Assembly (NCBI RefSeq): GCF_001262495.1
Contig: NZ_LGYE01000001.1
Coordinates: forward strand, 496,001 to 560,000
Length of the DNA stretch: 64,000 bases
Direction: 5' to 3'
Source of the DNA: Microbacterium sp. GCS4
GTDB taxonomy: Bacteria > Actinomycetota > Actinomycetes > Actinomycetales > Microbacteriaceae
Positions 45,688-54,376 of this stretch are shown in pieces. Below the pieces are notes generated by a model that had not been told where the DNA came from, made no database searches, and saw nothing but the letters and a program-made list of their open reading frames with translations. A program made the position numbers and the translations under genes. Within the stretch, counting starts at the first letter, position 1, and each line of letters starts with the position of its first letter.

Positions 45688-46626
45688 TCAGGCGTCCCGC
45701 TCGCGGAGTTTCTGGAGGTAAGCGTTGTACTCATCCAGCTCGGATGATCCGTGGATGTCTACGTACCGGTCCTGTGCCTGGGATCGTGCGGTGTCCTCTC
45801 GGAACCATCGGTGCATGACGTAGATCAGCATCAGGAGTGTGGGGGCCTCGCCGTACGACCAGGCGAGTCCGCCGGCGAGTCGCTGGTCTTCGATGGGGTC
45901 GAGTCCCATGGCCTGCGTGGGGGCGACGAAGTGGGTGATGAGCATGGTGGTGGCCATCATGAGGAACACTCCGAAGAAGGCGTGCAGCGCGGCTTCGGCG
46001 AACACATCGAGGGCGCGGCCGCCGTGACTGAGGCGAACGGGTAGCGGGTCGGAGCTCAGGATGGGGATTGTGAAGATGATGCCCGCGCCGAGGAACGCCA
46101 CCTCGAGGGCGATGTGTCCCGCGGTCGAGCTCAGGAGGGAGTCTGCGAACCCCGCGAGGTAGAGGCCGTAGAACGCGGCCAGATAGAGAGGGAGCGCCGC
46201 CCATGGGCTCAGAGCCCAGCGCGCGAGTCTGCTGCGCAGCCCCGCGTGGGCGACGGCGAGTGCCGTACGCCCCAGCCCTACGTGCGGGGTGGCGCGGAGC
46301 AGCAAGGTGCCCGGAGATCCCAGGATGAGTAGCGGCGGAATCGCCATCATCAGAGTGAGCTGCTGGAACATGAACACCGACATCAACGCGTAGCCGTAGT
46401 TCTCCACGGCGAGACCGGTCGTCCCAGCCAGGAGCGCGCAGCCGCTGAGGAAGCTGAACGTACGCCAGATGGACCAGCGTCGACCGTGCGTCCACATGCG
46501 CACGGCCCCGACCATGTAGAGAAGTGCAAGCAGCCCAGCGACCACCGGCAGCACCGGAAGCGCCCCCGGAACCACGGCGAAGTAGTCAGGGAAGGTGGGC
46601 GCGACGTCGGGGATCCACGGAGTCAT
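45688..46626 (-). CDS. CtaG-like cytochrome c oxidase assembly protein
   Basis: The 312-residue protein has about seven membrane helices. The family's conserved blocks are visible: MFQQLTLMMAIPPLLILGSP, AGHIALEVAFLGAGIIFTIPI, and AALHAFFGVFLMMATTMLI with His residues that may bind copper. CtaG_C (DUF1404/caa3_CtaG) proteins help insert copper into the oxidase and often occur with copper resistance genes. A related domain is fused to CopD at 50920-52821. It precedes lnt by 3 bases in the same operon. Confidence 0.88.
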   Translation of the reverse strand: MTPWIPDVAPTFPDYFAVVPGALPVLPVVAGLLALLYMVGAVRMWTHGRRWSIWRTFSFLSGCALLAGTTGLAVENYGYALMSVFMFQQLTLMMAIPPLLILGSPGTLLLRATPHVGLGRTALAVAHAGLRSRLARWALSPWAALPLYLAAFYGLYLAGFADSLLSSTAGHIALEVAFLGAGIIFTIPILSSDPLPVRLSHGGRALDVFAEAALHAFFGVFLMMATTMLITHFVAPTQAMGLDPIEDQRLAGGLAWSYGEAPTLLMLIYVMHRWFREDTARSQAQDRYVDIHGSSELDEYNAYLQKLRERDA

Positions 46627-46675
46627 CGACGGGCCCCCTCCGGCCTGTCGATGAGCTGAGCGATGAGTGCCGACA

Positions 46676-47011
46676 TCAGGGTCGGGGGAACTTGATAAGG
46701 CTTCCCGCTACCAGGAAGACGACTGCTGCCGCGGGCTGGATTCCTGTCCAGACCGGTCCGGCGAACGGGAAGGGCATGACGGGATTCCACAGGACGGCGA
46801 TGGCGATGAACACCGGGATCCACCACCAGTGGCGCGCTTGCACGGCGAACCATCCGACGATGACCGCGAGGATCGACGTGACGTAGAGGATGACCGAGGC
46901 CCAGTCACTCGCCAGCAGCACGGGGGCGAGGAACAGCACCGCGGCTGCGAGCAGACTCGGAGCAAGGGCGTTCCGCTGATAGGTGGAAGGGGTCCGCTTC
47001 TTCTGTGTCAT
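46676..47011 (-). CDS. Small membrane protein, DUF6804-like
   Basis: This 111-residue protein has four hydrophobic helices: APSLLAAAVLFLAPVLL, VILYVTSILAVIVGWFAV, WWWIPVFIAIAVLWNPVM and PAAAVVFLVAGSLI. The motif WWWIPVFIAIAVLWNPV is distinctive, and from memory fits DUF6804. The start ATG 47011 overlaps the lspA stop by 4 bases, so it is in the same operon. No function is known. Confidence 0.75.
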   Translation of the reverse strand: MTQKKRTPSTYQRNALAPSLLAAAVLFLAPVLLASDWASVILYVTSILAVIVGWFAVQARHWWWIPVFIAIAVLWNPVMPFPFAGPVWTGIQPAAAVVFLVAGSLIKFPRP

Positions 47012-47550
47012 GAGCGTCCCCATCCTTCGCTCATGTCCTGTGGCATCGAAGCGGGAGGCGTGACGACGTCGTCCTCTGGACCGTGGCGGCGCCGAAGAAG
47101 CCCGACGACCAGCACGACGGCACCTATCCCCAGCGCCACGTCCGCCAGGTTTCCGATGAAGAGGTCCGCGTAGGCAAGGAAGTCGGTGACGTATCCGCGG
47201 CCGAACGCAGGGGGTGCGAAGAGACGGTCCAGGACGTTACCGATGGCTCCCCCGAGGATGAATCCGATACCGACCGCCCACCACGTGGTACGGGACCGGA
47301 TTGCGCTCCTGATGAGCACGACCGTCGCTGCGATCCCGACTGCGGTCAGCAGCGGAGTCGCGCTGGAACCGAACGACAGGATGGCGCCCGGGTTGAACGC
47401 CAGTTGCAGCCCGAAGAGGTCTCCCAGTAGCGGAATGCGCTCCGTGGTACTCAGTTGCGCCAAGGCGACCGCCTTCGACACTTGGTCGATGATGACGGTC
47501 GCACCGGCGACGGCGAACGCGATGGCGAGCTTCGGCACGCGCGCACTCAT
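47008..47550 (-). CDS. lspA: Lipoprotein signal peptidase (signal peptidase II)
   Basis: LspA cleaves prolipoprotein signal peptides before the lipidated Cys. The 180-residue protein has four helices and the two catalytic-Asp motifs: GAIGNVLDRL and YADLFIGNLADVAL, plus FNPGAILSFG. ATG 47550 was chosen; an upstream in-frame ATG is weaker. It is probably a second, accessory lspA, located among several predicted lipoproteins (41737, 52818). Confidence 0.92.
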   Translation of the reverse strand: MSARVPKLAIAFAVAGATVIIDQVSKAVALAQLSTTERIPLLGDLFGLQLAFNPGAILSFGSSATPLLTAVGIAATVVLIRSAIRSRTTWWAVGIGFILGGAIGNVLDRLFAPPAFGRGYVTDFLAYADLFIGNLADVALGIGAVVLVVGLLRRRHGPEDDVVTPPASMPQDMSEGWGRS

Positions 47551-47552
47551 GA

Positions 47553-47939
47553 TCACGCGCCTCCTTCCGTGTCGGCCGCTGCTCGGTCGCGTCGGCGTCG
47601 CTTCCACCCGGCGAACGCGACCCCGACAGCGCCCGCTATGAGAACGAACCCCATACCGATGACGAACAGGATGCCGAGGAACCCGAGATCGTCTCGTTCC
47701 ACCGGCCGCTCTCCGTTCTGCCTTTCATGACGGTCCTTGTCCGACTCTGTCTCTTCGGGCGACGGCGAAGGCGACGGCGTTGAACTCTGTTCCGGAGTGG
47801 GGGACGCGGTAACTGGTGCGACGGCCCCAACTGCGGACGCTGAAACCGAAGGCGAAACCAGCAGGACCGTCGCGAGGATCAGCAACGCACACGCGACGGC
47901 ACCCCACGCATGTTTCGTCGTGGCCATCGGATGTCTCAT
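47553..47939 (-). CDS. Hypothetical exported protein with C-terminal anchor
   Basis: The 128-residue protein has a signal-like N-terminus (GAVACALLILATVLLVSPSVSASA), a long Ser/Pro/Glu-rich linker, a charged segment (ESDKDRHERQNGERPVERD), a helix (LGILFVIGMGFVLIAGAVGVAF) and a basic end (KRRRRDRAAAD). This architecture resembles small surface proteins of copper islands but I recognise no family. GAGG precedes the ATG at 47939. It is directly upstream of lspA with 2 bases between. Confidence 0.7.
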   Translation of the reverse strand: MRHPMATTKHAWGAVACALLILATVLLVSPSVSASAVGAVAPVTASPTPEQSSTPSPSPSPEETESDKDRHERQNGERPVERDDLGFLGILFVIGMGFVLIAGAVGVAFAGWKRRRRDRAAADTEGGA

Positions 47940-47981
47940 GTGTGATCCTCGTTTCGGTCGGTGTATTTGGGACGAACGTAT

Positions 47982-48995
47982 TCAGGGGCGCTTCATGATG
48001 TGGCGTGCAATCGAGATCGCGTCACGGCGTGCCCCGTCGAAGGTGTCTGAATCCTGGCTACCGTGGTTCGGCATGCCGACGACGAACAGACCTGGGACGC
48101 TCGTAGTCCCGCGCTTCCGGCGACTGGACGTGGCATCGAGTACCGGACGGGGAAGCCAGCCGTCCGCGGGCAGGTATCCGGTCGCGTAGATGATGGACTG
48201 CGGAGCGATACGACGACCATCGTCGAAGACGATGTGCGCTCCATCTGCGGCGATGGCCGCAGGCAGCACCTCGATGCCGAGTTGTTCCCATTCCGGATCC
48301 AGTGAGAGAGCTGCCCCACCTCGCGCTAGTGCCCGACGCCGCCCGACGCCGCGACGTGCCGGTCGAGCTGCGGAGACCGCCGAGGGCTGGGACGACAGCG
48401 TGACGCGGTGCGTACGACTGAGCTCGCGCGCGATCTCTTGGCCGCTGTGGCCGGCTCCGACGACCAGCACGTCACCGCTGGGAATCTGGCTCGGTCCGCG
48501 ATAGTCGGCGCTGTGAACCATGATTCCCGGTACCGCGGCGTCTACCGCCCAGCTCGGGATCCGAGGTCGAGCCGCGGACCCGGTCGCGCAGACGATGTTG
48601 CGCGTCTGTACCGGCCCTTCGTTCGTTGACAGAAGCAGAGTGGATCCGTCCCCCAGACGGTCCACGCCTGTCGCTCTGATGCCCCACAGCGTCGTGAGGC
48701 CCAAGGCGGCCTCGACGTCGAGAAGATGCTGTTCGATCTCTCGCGGTGACGGGCGTCGATAGGGGTCCCCTGTGAGATGCCGCCCGGCGACCGTGCTCCG
48801 CCCGGCCTCTGTCAGGAGTGTCATCGACGACCAGCGGAACGCCCACGAACGACGGCCGTCGGGATTGCTGTCGATGACGGCGAAGTCCCGTTGCGGCTTC
48901 AGGCCCGAACGCGAGAGTTCGGCGGCGACGGAGAGACCGGCGTGGCCGGAGCCGACGATGATGACTCGACGATGAGAGAGCCCCAGGAGTGTCAT
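47982..48995 (-). CDS. FAD/NAD(P)-dependent oxidoreductase (CzcO-like)
   Basis: The 337-residue protein has an N-terminal FAD-binding GxGxxG motif (VIIVGSGHAGLSVAAELSRSG), a second NAD(P)-binding GxGxxG (VLVVGAGHSGQEIARELS) about residue 170, and the ATG motif (YATGYLP) near the end. This is the fold of flavin monooxygenases and CzcO-type proteins often found with metal exporters. The substrate is unknown. Its start overlaps the DsbA-like gene by 4 bases. Confidence 0.87.
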   Translation of the reverse strand: MTLLGLSHRRVIIVGSGHAGLSVAAELSRSGLKPQRDFAVIDSNPDGRRSWAFRWSSMTLLTEAGRSTVAGRHLTGDPYRRPSPREIEQHLLDVEAALGLTTLWGIRATGVDRLGDGSTLLLSTNEGPVQTRNIVCATGSAARPRIPSWAVDAAVPGIMVHSADYRGPSQIPSGDVLVVGAGHSGQEIARELSRTHRVTLSSQPSAVSAARPARRGVGRRRALARGGAALSLDPEWEQLGIEVLPAAIAADGAHIVFDDGRRIAPQSIIYATGYLPADGWLPRPVLDATSSRRKRGTTSVPGLFVVGMPNHGSQDSDTFDGARRDAISIARHIMKRP

Positions 48996-49657
48996 CTTCC
49001 CTTACCCGCTGAGAGGATCGCGTTCTCGAGGTCGTCGTAGCGCTCGAGTGTGATGGCATCGCCGTTCACGAAGAACGTCGGAGTTCCGCTCACTCCCAGT
49101 GCCTGACCGTCGTTGTAGTCGAGATCGACTCGTGCGACCGTCGAGGGGTCAGAGATCGCGGCATCGTAAGCGGCCATGTCCAGGCCGATCTCCTCAGCGA
49201 AGCCTCGGAACAGGCTCGCCCGCGATTCCTGGGCTTCCCCCCATTGAGCCTGCGTCTCGAAGAGCTTGCGGTACATCTCTTCAAGGCGTCCCTGTTGCGC
49301 AGCCGCTTCGGCGGCGAACGCGGCATTCCTGGAGTTCAGGTGACCCGGTAGAGGGAAGTAGCGGATGACGTAAGTGATCTCGCCGTCGTAGCGCTCGCGG
49401 AGGTCTTCGACCACCGGGTAGAAGGCTCCGCACGCTTCGCATTCGAAGTCGAGGAATTCGACGACGGTGACTGCCCCGTCTCCCCCGTCATCGAGAACGT
49501 GTGAGTTCTCGCGGAGCACCTGCGCCGTAGAGCTTCCGTTCTCGGATTCTGGCGGCGCAGTGTTCTGCTGGCTAATGATGACGACGATTACCGCGACGAT
49601 AATCAGGACGATGGTTACGGCAAGGGCAGCGAGGCCGGCTTTGACGGCGGGTTTCAT
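48992..49657 (-). CDS. DsbA-like membrane-anchored thioredoxin
   Basis: The 221-residue protein has one N-terminal anchor (AGLAALAVTIVLIIVAVIVVII) and a DsbA-family domain with FECEACGAFYP (CxxC) and the cis-Pro loop SGTPTFFVN. Similar actinobacterial proteins form disulfides outside the membrane. ATG 49657 follows GGAG at 8 bases. It would oppose or complement the CcdA/TlpA reducing branch in this island. Confidence 0.9.
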   Translation of the reverse strand: MKPAVKAGLAALAVTIVLIIVAVIVVIISQQNTAPPESENGSSTAQVLRENSHVLDDGGDGAVTVVEFLDFECEACGAFYPVVEDLRERYDGEITYVIRYFPLPGHLNSRNAAFAAEAAAQQGRLEEMYRKLFETQAQWGEAQESRASLFRGFAEEIGLDMAAYDAAISDPSTVARVDLDYNDGQALGVSGTPTFFVNGDAITLERYDDLENAILSAGKGR

Positions 49658-49744
49658 CAGGTACTCCAAGGACTGTCGACACGGTCGAAGGTCGAGCGGG
49701 TGCTCGATGGGATGCGCACGCGCGAGGCGCGACGCTTCGACGGG

Positions 49745-50155
49745 TCAGGTCCGGGAGATGCCGAGCGTCGCCAGAGTCAGCGAGGTCTGCCGCAGGGGGA
49801 TGCGATTCGGAGCGGCACTCGTTCGCGGCTGAGCCGCGTGGGTCTCCGCCACCACGGCTGTCGTGCGCCAGAGCAGCCGATACATCATGACCGCTGCGAC
49901 GAGTCCGCAGAGAAGACCGAGGACGCACAGCACAGCGCCCGTGACCGGGTCTACTTGTGCAGCGCCCGTGGCGAGCTGCATCACGACGCCTGCGGGTGCC
50001 ACAGCGGCTGCGTCAGCGCCTGATTCATCGGCGTCGAGCGACGTGCTGGCCGTGGTCGACGCCATGGTGACATCGGCACTTCCGTGCTCGGCTGCGCCGA
50101 CGGCGAAGATCAGGAGGAGTGTGAGCCCGATGATGCTAATGAGCCGCATTATCAT
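49745..50155 (-). CDS. Small membrane protein with -SRT C-terminus (DUF6153-like), copy 2
   Basis: The protein is about 136 residues (ATG 50155 or 50149, no clear ribosome site). It has a signal-like first helix (LISIIGLTLLLIFAVGAAE), a Ser/Ala/Asp-rich loop, and a second helix (GAVLCVLGLLCGLVAAVMMY) with two Cys. A tail ends SLTLATLGISRT. Architecture and ending match the genes at 42569 and 53473. It lies between dsbA-like and copC. Function unknown. Confidence 0.72.
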   Translation of the reverse strand: MIMRLISIIGLTLLLIFAVGAAEHGSADVTMASTTASTSLDADESGADAAAVAPAGVVMQLATGAAQVDPVTGAVLCVLGLLCGLVAAVMMYRLLWRTTAVVAETHAAQPRTSAAPNRIPLRQTSLTLATLGISRT

Positions 50156-50263
50156 CTGGCTGCGATCCGGCCGCCCGTGGCAGGCGACCCGGATCGAGTG
50201 GAACACGATTCGATTGTAATCGTCGCTCCTACTTCTTCCTTTGAATGAGGTGTAATCATTCGG

Positions 50264-50923
50264 TCACTCCGCGCGGTTGCGTCGACGGTGCACCACGAGC
50301 ACGGTCGCCATCACAAGAACTCCGAGCACCACGACGCCTCCGACGACCGCCAGAGCCACGACGCTCTCATCTGCCCCATCAGCGCGCGGCTCTCGGTCAG
50401 CATCTTGCGTGGGCGCCGCCGAGCTGGTGTCGTCGGTCGGCGTCGGGGTACTGGTCAGCGCCGCTCCTGGTTGAGTACGGGTGCCTTCGTTCCCGCACGC
50501 CGGTGCGTCCCAACCGAGTGCGACGGTCGCCGTCGGATCCGCTGCGTAGTCGAACTGGTATGACTCGGAGATGGGGTGCCCGTCGCTGGACACAGCGTTC
50601 CAGAGCACCGTGTAGGTGCCCGACGCTCCGAGGGCGACGGGGGTGGTGAGCACGTTGAGTTCGATGGTGGAGCACGACGACTCGTAGAAGAGCCCGTCGG
50701 GGCCCTGCACCTGGGCGAAGCTTGTCTGGCTGAAGTCGATGAGCTCCCCGCTGAAAGTCAGTGCGACTGTGTCGAGGTTGGTGACTGTCTCGCCCGCCGA
50801 TGGCACAGCGTCGGTGAGATTGTCATGTGCGGAGGCTGGGGTTGCGGTCAGCAGCACGATTGCGACAGCGGCGGCGCACACGGCACCGCTCACGCGGCGG
50901 ATTCGGGTGGAGACGGATGTCAT
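50264..50923 (-). CDS. copC: CopC domain copper resistance protein
   Basis: The 219-residue protein has a signal peptide ending TPASA. A CopC domain begins at the mature N-terminus with His (HDNLTDAVPSAGETV), the copper(II)-ligand position of the family. A second His lies in SSDGHPISESYQFD, and there are two Cys residues. A Thr/Pro linker and a C-terminal helix (VVALAVVGGVVVLGVLVMATV) anchor it. It probably binds copper outside the membrane and hands it to CopD, whose gene overlaps by 4 bases. Confidence 0.92.
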   Translation of the reverse strand: MTSVSTRIRRVSGAVCAAAVAIVLLTATPASAHDNLTDAVPSAGETVTNLDTVALTFSGELIDFSQTSFAQVQGPDGLFYESSCSTIELNVLTTPVALGASGTYTVLWNAVSSDGHPISESYQFDYAADPTATVALGWDAPACGNEGTRTQPGAALTSTPTPTDDTSSAAPTQDADREPRADGADESVVALAVVGGVVVLGVLVMATVLVVHRRRNRAE

Positions 50924-52821
50924 GAGATGGCCTTTCGAGTGGAGTGGAGGGGTCGGTCGACCTCCGGTGATGAGCGGGTGGAGTGCCCGCTGAGTATGTA
51001 GTCGATGCTGAGGCCGAAGAGGAGCAGCATCGGCGCCGAGAGCAGGATCACCATGCCGGCTGCTTGTTGGTCCGCCATCGGCTCCAAGCCCCATTGACGA
51101 CCCATCGCCCCGAACCAGCTCGCAGCAATCAGGCCGCTCTGAAGCAGCACCCAACTGCCTACACTCGCCAGCGCGGCAGCCGATCCGAACACGACAACCA
51201 CACGCATCCGCCGGGGATATGTGCCGGCAGGACGGAGGATCGCAGCGGTCACCAAGCTTCCCGCTACGAGCAGCGCGACGATGCGCAATTCATGCACCAA
51301 GGGATCGGCGAGGGAATAGCGCAAAAGGCCAGTGGCGGATACGCCCCACACGATAAGAGCGAACGTGCACACCGCGACCATGGGGCGGCGCAGGAAGAGG
51401 ACGATCCGCGAGCGCTCCCCTGCTTGCAGCCACTCGCGGATTCCACGGCTCCCATCGGTGCGGCTGGTGATTCCCTCCAATGCCAGGCGATATGGCGCGC
51501 CAAACACGAGGAGGGAGGGAACCACGAGGAGCATGAGCATCCGTCCCGCCGCGTCGACGCTGTGGAGATAGTCGGAGTAGACAGCGACCGCCCCACTGTT
51601 CACCCAAGCCAGCAGCACCATCCCGCTGATCCAGGCGAACGTGCGCAGGTCGCTCCACGCCTCGCCGCGACGCCGCAGGCGACGGACACCCATCAGATAG
51701 AAGAAGACTCCGAAACCGGCGACCATCACCCACAGGAGATTCACGTCGTTCCCACTCAGCCAACGGAGGAGTGTGAGCTCGGGCGGAAGCGGCGCTTCGG
51801 TGAGGATCTCAGCCGGTGTCGTCAGCGCCGGAGCTGACGTGTCTGCCGGCGCTGGCGTGCGGGCGAGCGCCGCTGCGGCACCACTCGCGATGCCCATGAC
51901 CGCGAACTCGACGGTGACGAACGTCCAGAACGGTGCCCGCTCTCCGACCCCACGGCGGATGAACCACCGACGGTGCGCGACACCCACGACGCCGAGGAGC
52001 ATGAGCGCCACCACCTTCACCAAAAGCACAGCTCCGTACGCGCTGAGAAGGTCTCGCCAGCCGCTGACAGACGTCATCGCGCGGGCGACTCCGGAGACGG
52101 AGACGACCACGAAAGCGACGAGTGCGATGGACGAGTATCGCTCGACGATTGCCCGCAGACGGTGCTCGCGCGCAGACGGCCTGAGGAAGATCAGCGCGAG
52201 AAGACCGCCGAGCCATACCGCCGCGCTAGTGATGTGCAGCACGAGCGACATGACCGCAGCATCATGATTGGCGAGGCTTCCGGAATGACCTTGCGTGGCC
52301 ATGGGGACCAGCGACGCCAGCGAAAGCAACGTCAGCGACAGCGCAGCCCCCCACCCCCGGAACGCATACGAGATCACCGTGAGTATCGCGGCCATCACTG
52401 TTGTGATGAGCCAGACGCGACCCAGCTCCGTCTCGAGGAGGAATCTGCCGAACTGCTGACCGAATCCCGGGCCGAGCGACACCTCAGGATTGAACGATGA
52501 AAGGAAGGTGAGATAGCCAGTGACTCCTGCGCTGATGGTGAGCACTGCGGCACCGATGGAGGCGACATCCAGGGCAGTATCGAACTCTTTCTCGCCCTGT
52601 GTGAGAGCGTACGCAGCAAGGACGGCCGATCCCACCATGACGGCCGCCCCGAGGTTGACGATGAGCTTCGCGACCGGCAGTCCCCACCGGACGACCGCGC
52701 CGGGGTCACTGGCGACTCGTGGATCAGCCCCGCCGCCTATCACCAACCCCAGAAGGAGCGCGACCAGCGCTGAGGTGAGCAGGAGTGCGGGTCCGACTAG
52801 TCGGAGCCCCCTGGCGTTCAC
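50920..52821 (-). CDS. CopD/CtaG fusion copper transport and cytochrome oxidase assembly protein
   Basis: The 633-residue protein has about 15 helices. The N-terminal half matches CopD (MATQGHSGSLANHDAAVMSLVLHITSAAVWLGG, with the copper-ligand His cluster). The C-terminal half matches CtaG (MLLVVPSLLVFGAPYRLALEG). This fusion is common in actinobacteria and is taken to import copper for oxidase assembly. It starts at GTG 52821, within the stop of the DUF3515 gene, and ends in the copC start. A longer frame upstream to 53271 was rejected. Confidence 0.9.
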   Translation of the reverse strand: MNARGLRLVGPALLLTSALVALLLGLVIGGGADPRVASDPGAVVRWGLPVAKLIVNLGAAVMVGSAVLAAYALTQGEKEFDTALDVASIGAAVLTISAGVTGYLTFLSSFNPEVSLGPGFGQQFGRFLLETELGRVWLITTVMAAILTVISYAFRGWGAALSLTLLSLASLVPMATQGHSGSLANHDAAVMSLVLHITSAAVWLGGLLALIFLRPSAREHRLRAIVERYSSIALVAFVVVSVSGVARAMTSVSGWRDLLSAYGAVLLVKVVALMLLGVVGVAHRRWFIRRGVGERAPFWTFVTVEFAVMGIASGAAAALARTPAPADTSAPALTTPAEILTEAPLPPELTLLRWLSGNDVNLLWVMVAGFGVFFYLMGVRRLRRRGEAWSDLRTFAWISGMVLLAWVNSGAVAVYSDYLHSVDAAGRMLMLLVVPSLLVFGAPYRLALEGITSRTDGSRGIREWLQAGERSRIVLFLRRPMVAVCTFALIVWGVSATGLLRYSLADPLVHELRIVALLVAGSLVTAAILRPAGTYPRRMRVVVVFGSAAALASVGSWVLLQSGLIAASWFGAMGRQWGLEPMADQQAAGMVILLSAPMLLLFGLSIDYILSGHSTRSSPEVDRPLHSTRKAIS

Positions 52822-53390
52822 GGGAGGTCTCCGGAGCCGCCCGTGGTCGGCGCATCCTCGTCGTCCGATGACGCTGTGTCCGGCGCGGAGCAGGCGGACG
52901 TCTTCGGCAGCATCTGGACCGCGGGTGCGAGGGCTTGCAACGCGGCATCCGCGGAGAGCTTCGTCGTATCGACGTAGGCCTGGGCTGCGGGCGTTCGGCC
53001 GTAGGTCGTCAAGCGCAGGTAGGGGGAATCTTGTTCGTCGACGATCCAATCGACGGAGTTGATGGTCACGCACTGCAGCGTCGTCGGTGCTGGCGGCTTG
53101 AGCCCGCAGGTAAAGACGACGATGGTCGGGGCTCCCCATGCGGCGGTCGCTTGGGCATCGGTCGTGCGACCGGTGAACTCTCCGACGGCTGCGGGAAGCC
53201 GAACCGTCACGTCGGCGCATTCGGGGGCGTTCGCATTTGTCGCAGGTTTCAATGCGACAGTGGACGCGCATCCCGAAAATGTCGCGAGCAGGCCGATGAG
53301 TGCGACGGCTCCGAGGATTAGGTTCCGCGAATCGGCGCGCCGATTGACTGAGACCTCGGCGGGGGTCGGGTTGAGGGGCGTGTTCTCCAA
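52818..53390 (-). CDS. DUF3515 family lipoprotein
   Basis: The 190-residue protein starts at TTG 53390 with GGAGAG 5 bases upstream; no ATG or GTG is available in frame nearby. The helix LILGAVALIGLLATFSGCAS ends in a lipobox-like Cys. The family core APTIVVFTCGLKPPAPTTLQCVTINSVDW is clear, with the C-terminal GRTPAAQAYVD region. A second pair of cysteines is present. Function of DUF3515 is unknown. It is the first gene of the copper operon with copD and copC. Confidence 0.82.
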   Translation of the reverse strand: MENTPLNPTPAEVSVNRRADSRNLILGAVALIGLLATFSGCASTVALKPATNANAPECADVTVRLPAAVGEFTGRTTDAQATAAWGAPTIVVFTCGLKPPAPTTLQCVTINSVDWIVDEQDSPYLRLTTYGRTPAAQAYVDTTKLSADAALQALAPAVQMLPKTSACSAPDTASSDDEDAPTTGGSGDLP

Positions 53391-53472
53391 GTCATCTCTC
53401 CAAGCTGTCGACGACGTGCGTCGATCCGCATCCGCGCGATGGCGCGGATGAAGGCGGCGTTGAGCCGGAGAG

Positions 53473-53889
53473 TCAGGTTCGGGAGATCTGCAGCTGCGCG
53501 AGGTCAGGGCGCAGCAGATGTGGTCCCTGAATGCGCGGAATCGATGCGCGGTGCGCGGAGCCTCGTGAAGGGGCTTGCATCGGGGTGCGGAGTCGCGCGC
53601 GGGCGAGTCGGGCGAACACCAGCACGCCGAGAAGCGCACCGACTATGCACACAGCGGCGGCGACATCAGATGATCCAGCAGAGGACACCGCGGACTGATC
53701 TCGTTCGTCGTGCTCACTCGACAACGAGAAGCTTTCCGGTGACGCTGTGGCTGACGTCGCAGTCTCTGCGTGGACAGTGCTCGCGATACCGAGCGTGAGA
53801 AGCAGAGCAATAATGATCCCGAAGAGCACCCTCATCGCAAGCGGTCCACGGGGGACGTGCGCTGAGCGTCCGGTGTCCGTGCGCAGCAT
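53473..53889 (-). CDS. Small membrane protein with -SRT C-terminus (DUF6153-like), copy 3
   Basis: The ATG at 53889, preceded by GGAGAGG, gives 138 residues. The N-terminal helix (VLFGIIIALLLTLGIASTVHA) is followed by a Ser/Glu-rich loop, a second helix with Cys (VAAAVCIVGALLGVLVFARL) and a basic tail ending DLAQLQISRT. It is the first gene of the minus-strand copper segment and is divergent from cmtR. Same architecture as the genes at 42569 and 49745. Confidence 0.72.
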   Translation of the reverse strand: MLRTDTGRSAHVPRGPLAMRVLFGIIIALLLTLGIASTVHAETATSATASPESFSLSSEHDERDQSAVSSAGSSDVAAAVCIVGALLGVLVFARLARARLRTPMQAPSRGSAHRASIPRIQGPHLLRPDLAQLQISRT

Positions 53890-53964
53890 CATCCTCTCCA
53901 GTCTACGTTGCGGTCGCCCGGCGCAACTCCACACCCGAACCCAGAGCTCAAGCGCACCGCCCTG

Positions 53965-53995
53965 TTGAAAGATAAGTCAGCTAGCACTGTATAGT
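53965..53995 (+). promoter_or_regulatory. Candidate cmtR promoter
   Basis: TTGAAA (53965-53970) and TATAGT (53990-53995) are spaced 19 bases apart, just before the cmtR start at 54002. The transcript would be almost leaderless. CmtR of Mycobacterium binds its own promoter, so repression here is likely. Confidence 0.45.
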
Positions 53996-54001
53996 CATTG
54001 C

Positions 54002-54376
54002 ATGCTGACCATTGCTTCTCGTCTCGACGTGATGAACCGATTGGGGCGCGCCATGGCTGACCCCACTCGTTCTCGGATTCTGCTGGAACTGCTTTCCGGA
54101 CCGGGATACCCGGCGCGCTTGTCCGAGGCACTGGATCTCTCTCGCACCAACGTGTCGAACCATCTCGCGTGTCTTCGAGGGTGCGGCATCGTGGTCGCGA
54201 CGCCGGAGGGACGTCAGACGCGGTACGAGATCGCGGATCCGCATGTGACTCGAGCCATCACTCTTCTGGTGAATACGGTCCTCGCGGTCGACGACGGAGA
54301 GGCGTGCACAGACGAGAACTGTGACGTGCCTCTATGCTGCGCGCCTACCGACAGGGCGATGGAGGAGATCCGATGA
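54002..54376 (+). CDS. cmtR: CmtR-type cadmium/lead-sensing ArsR repressor
   Basis: The 124-residue protein is very close in layout to Mycobacterium tuberculosis CmtR: GRAMADPTRSRILLELL, the helix-turn-helix LSRTNVSNHLACLRGCGIV, and the wing ATPEGRQTRYEI. The three cysteines C57, C61 and C102, which bind Cd(II) and Pb(II) in CmtR, fall at exactly those positions. The C-terminus adds ENCDVPLCC, giving extra thiols. Its stop overlaps the start of the P-type ATPase by 4 bases, so the exporter is under its control. Confidence 0.92.
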   Translation: MLTIASRLDVMNRLGRAMADPTRSRILLELLSGPGYPARLSEALDLSRTNVSNHLACLRGCGIVVATPEGRQTRYEIADPHVTRAITLLVNTVLAVDDGEACTDENCDVPLCCAPTDRAMEEIR

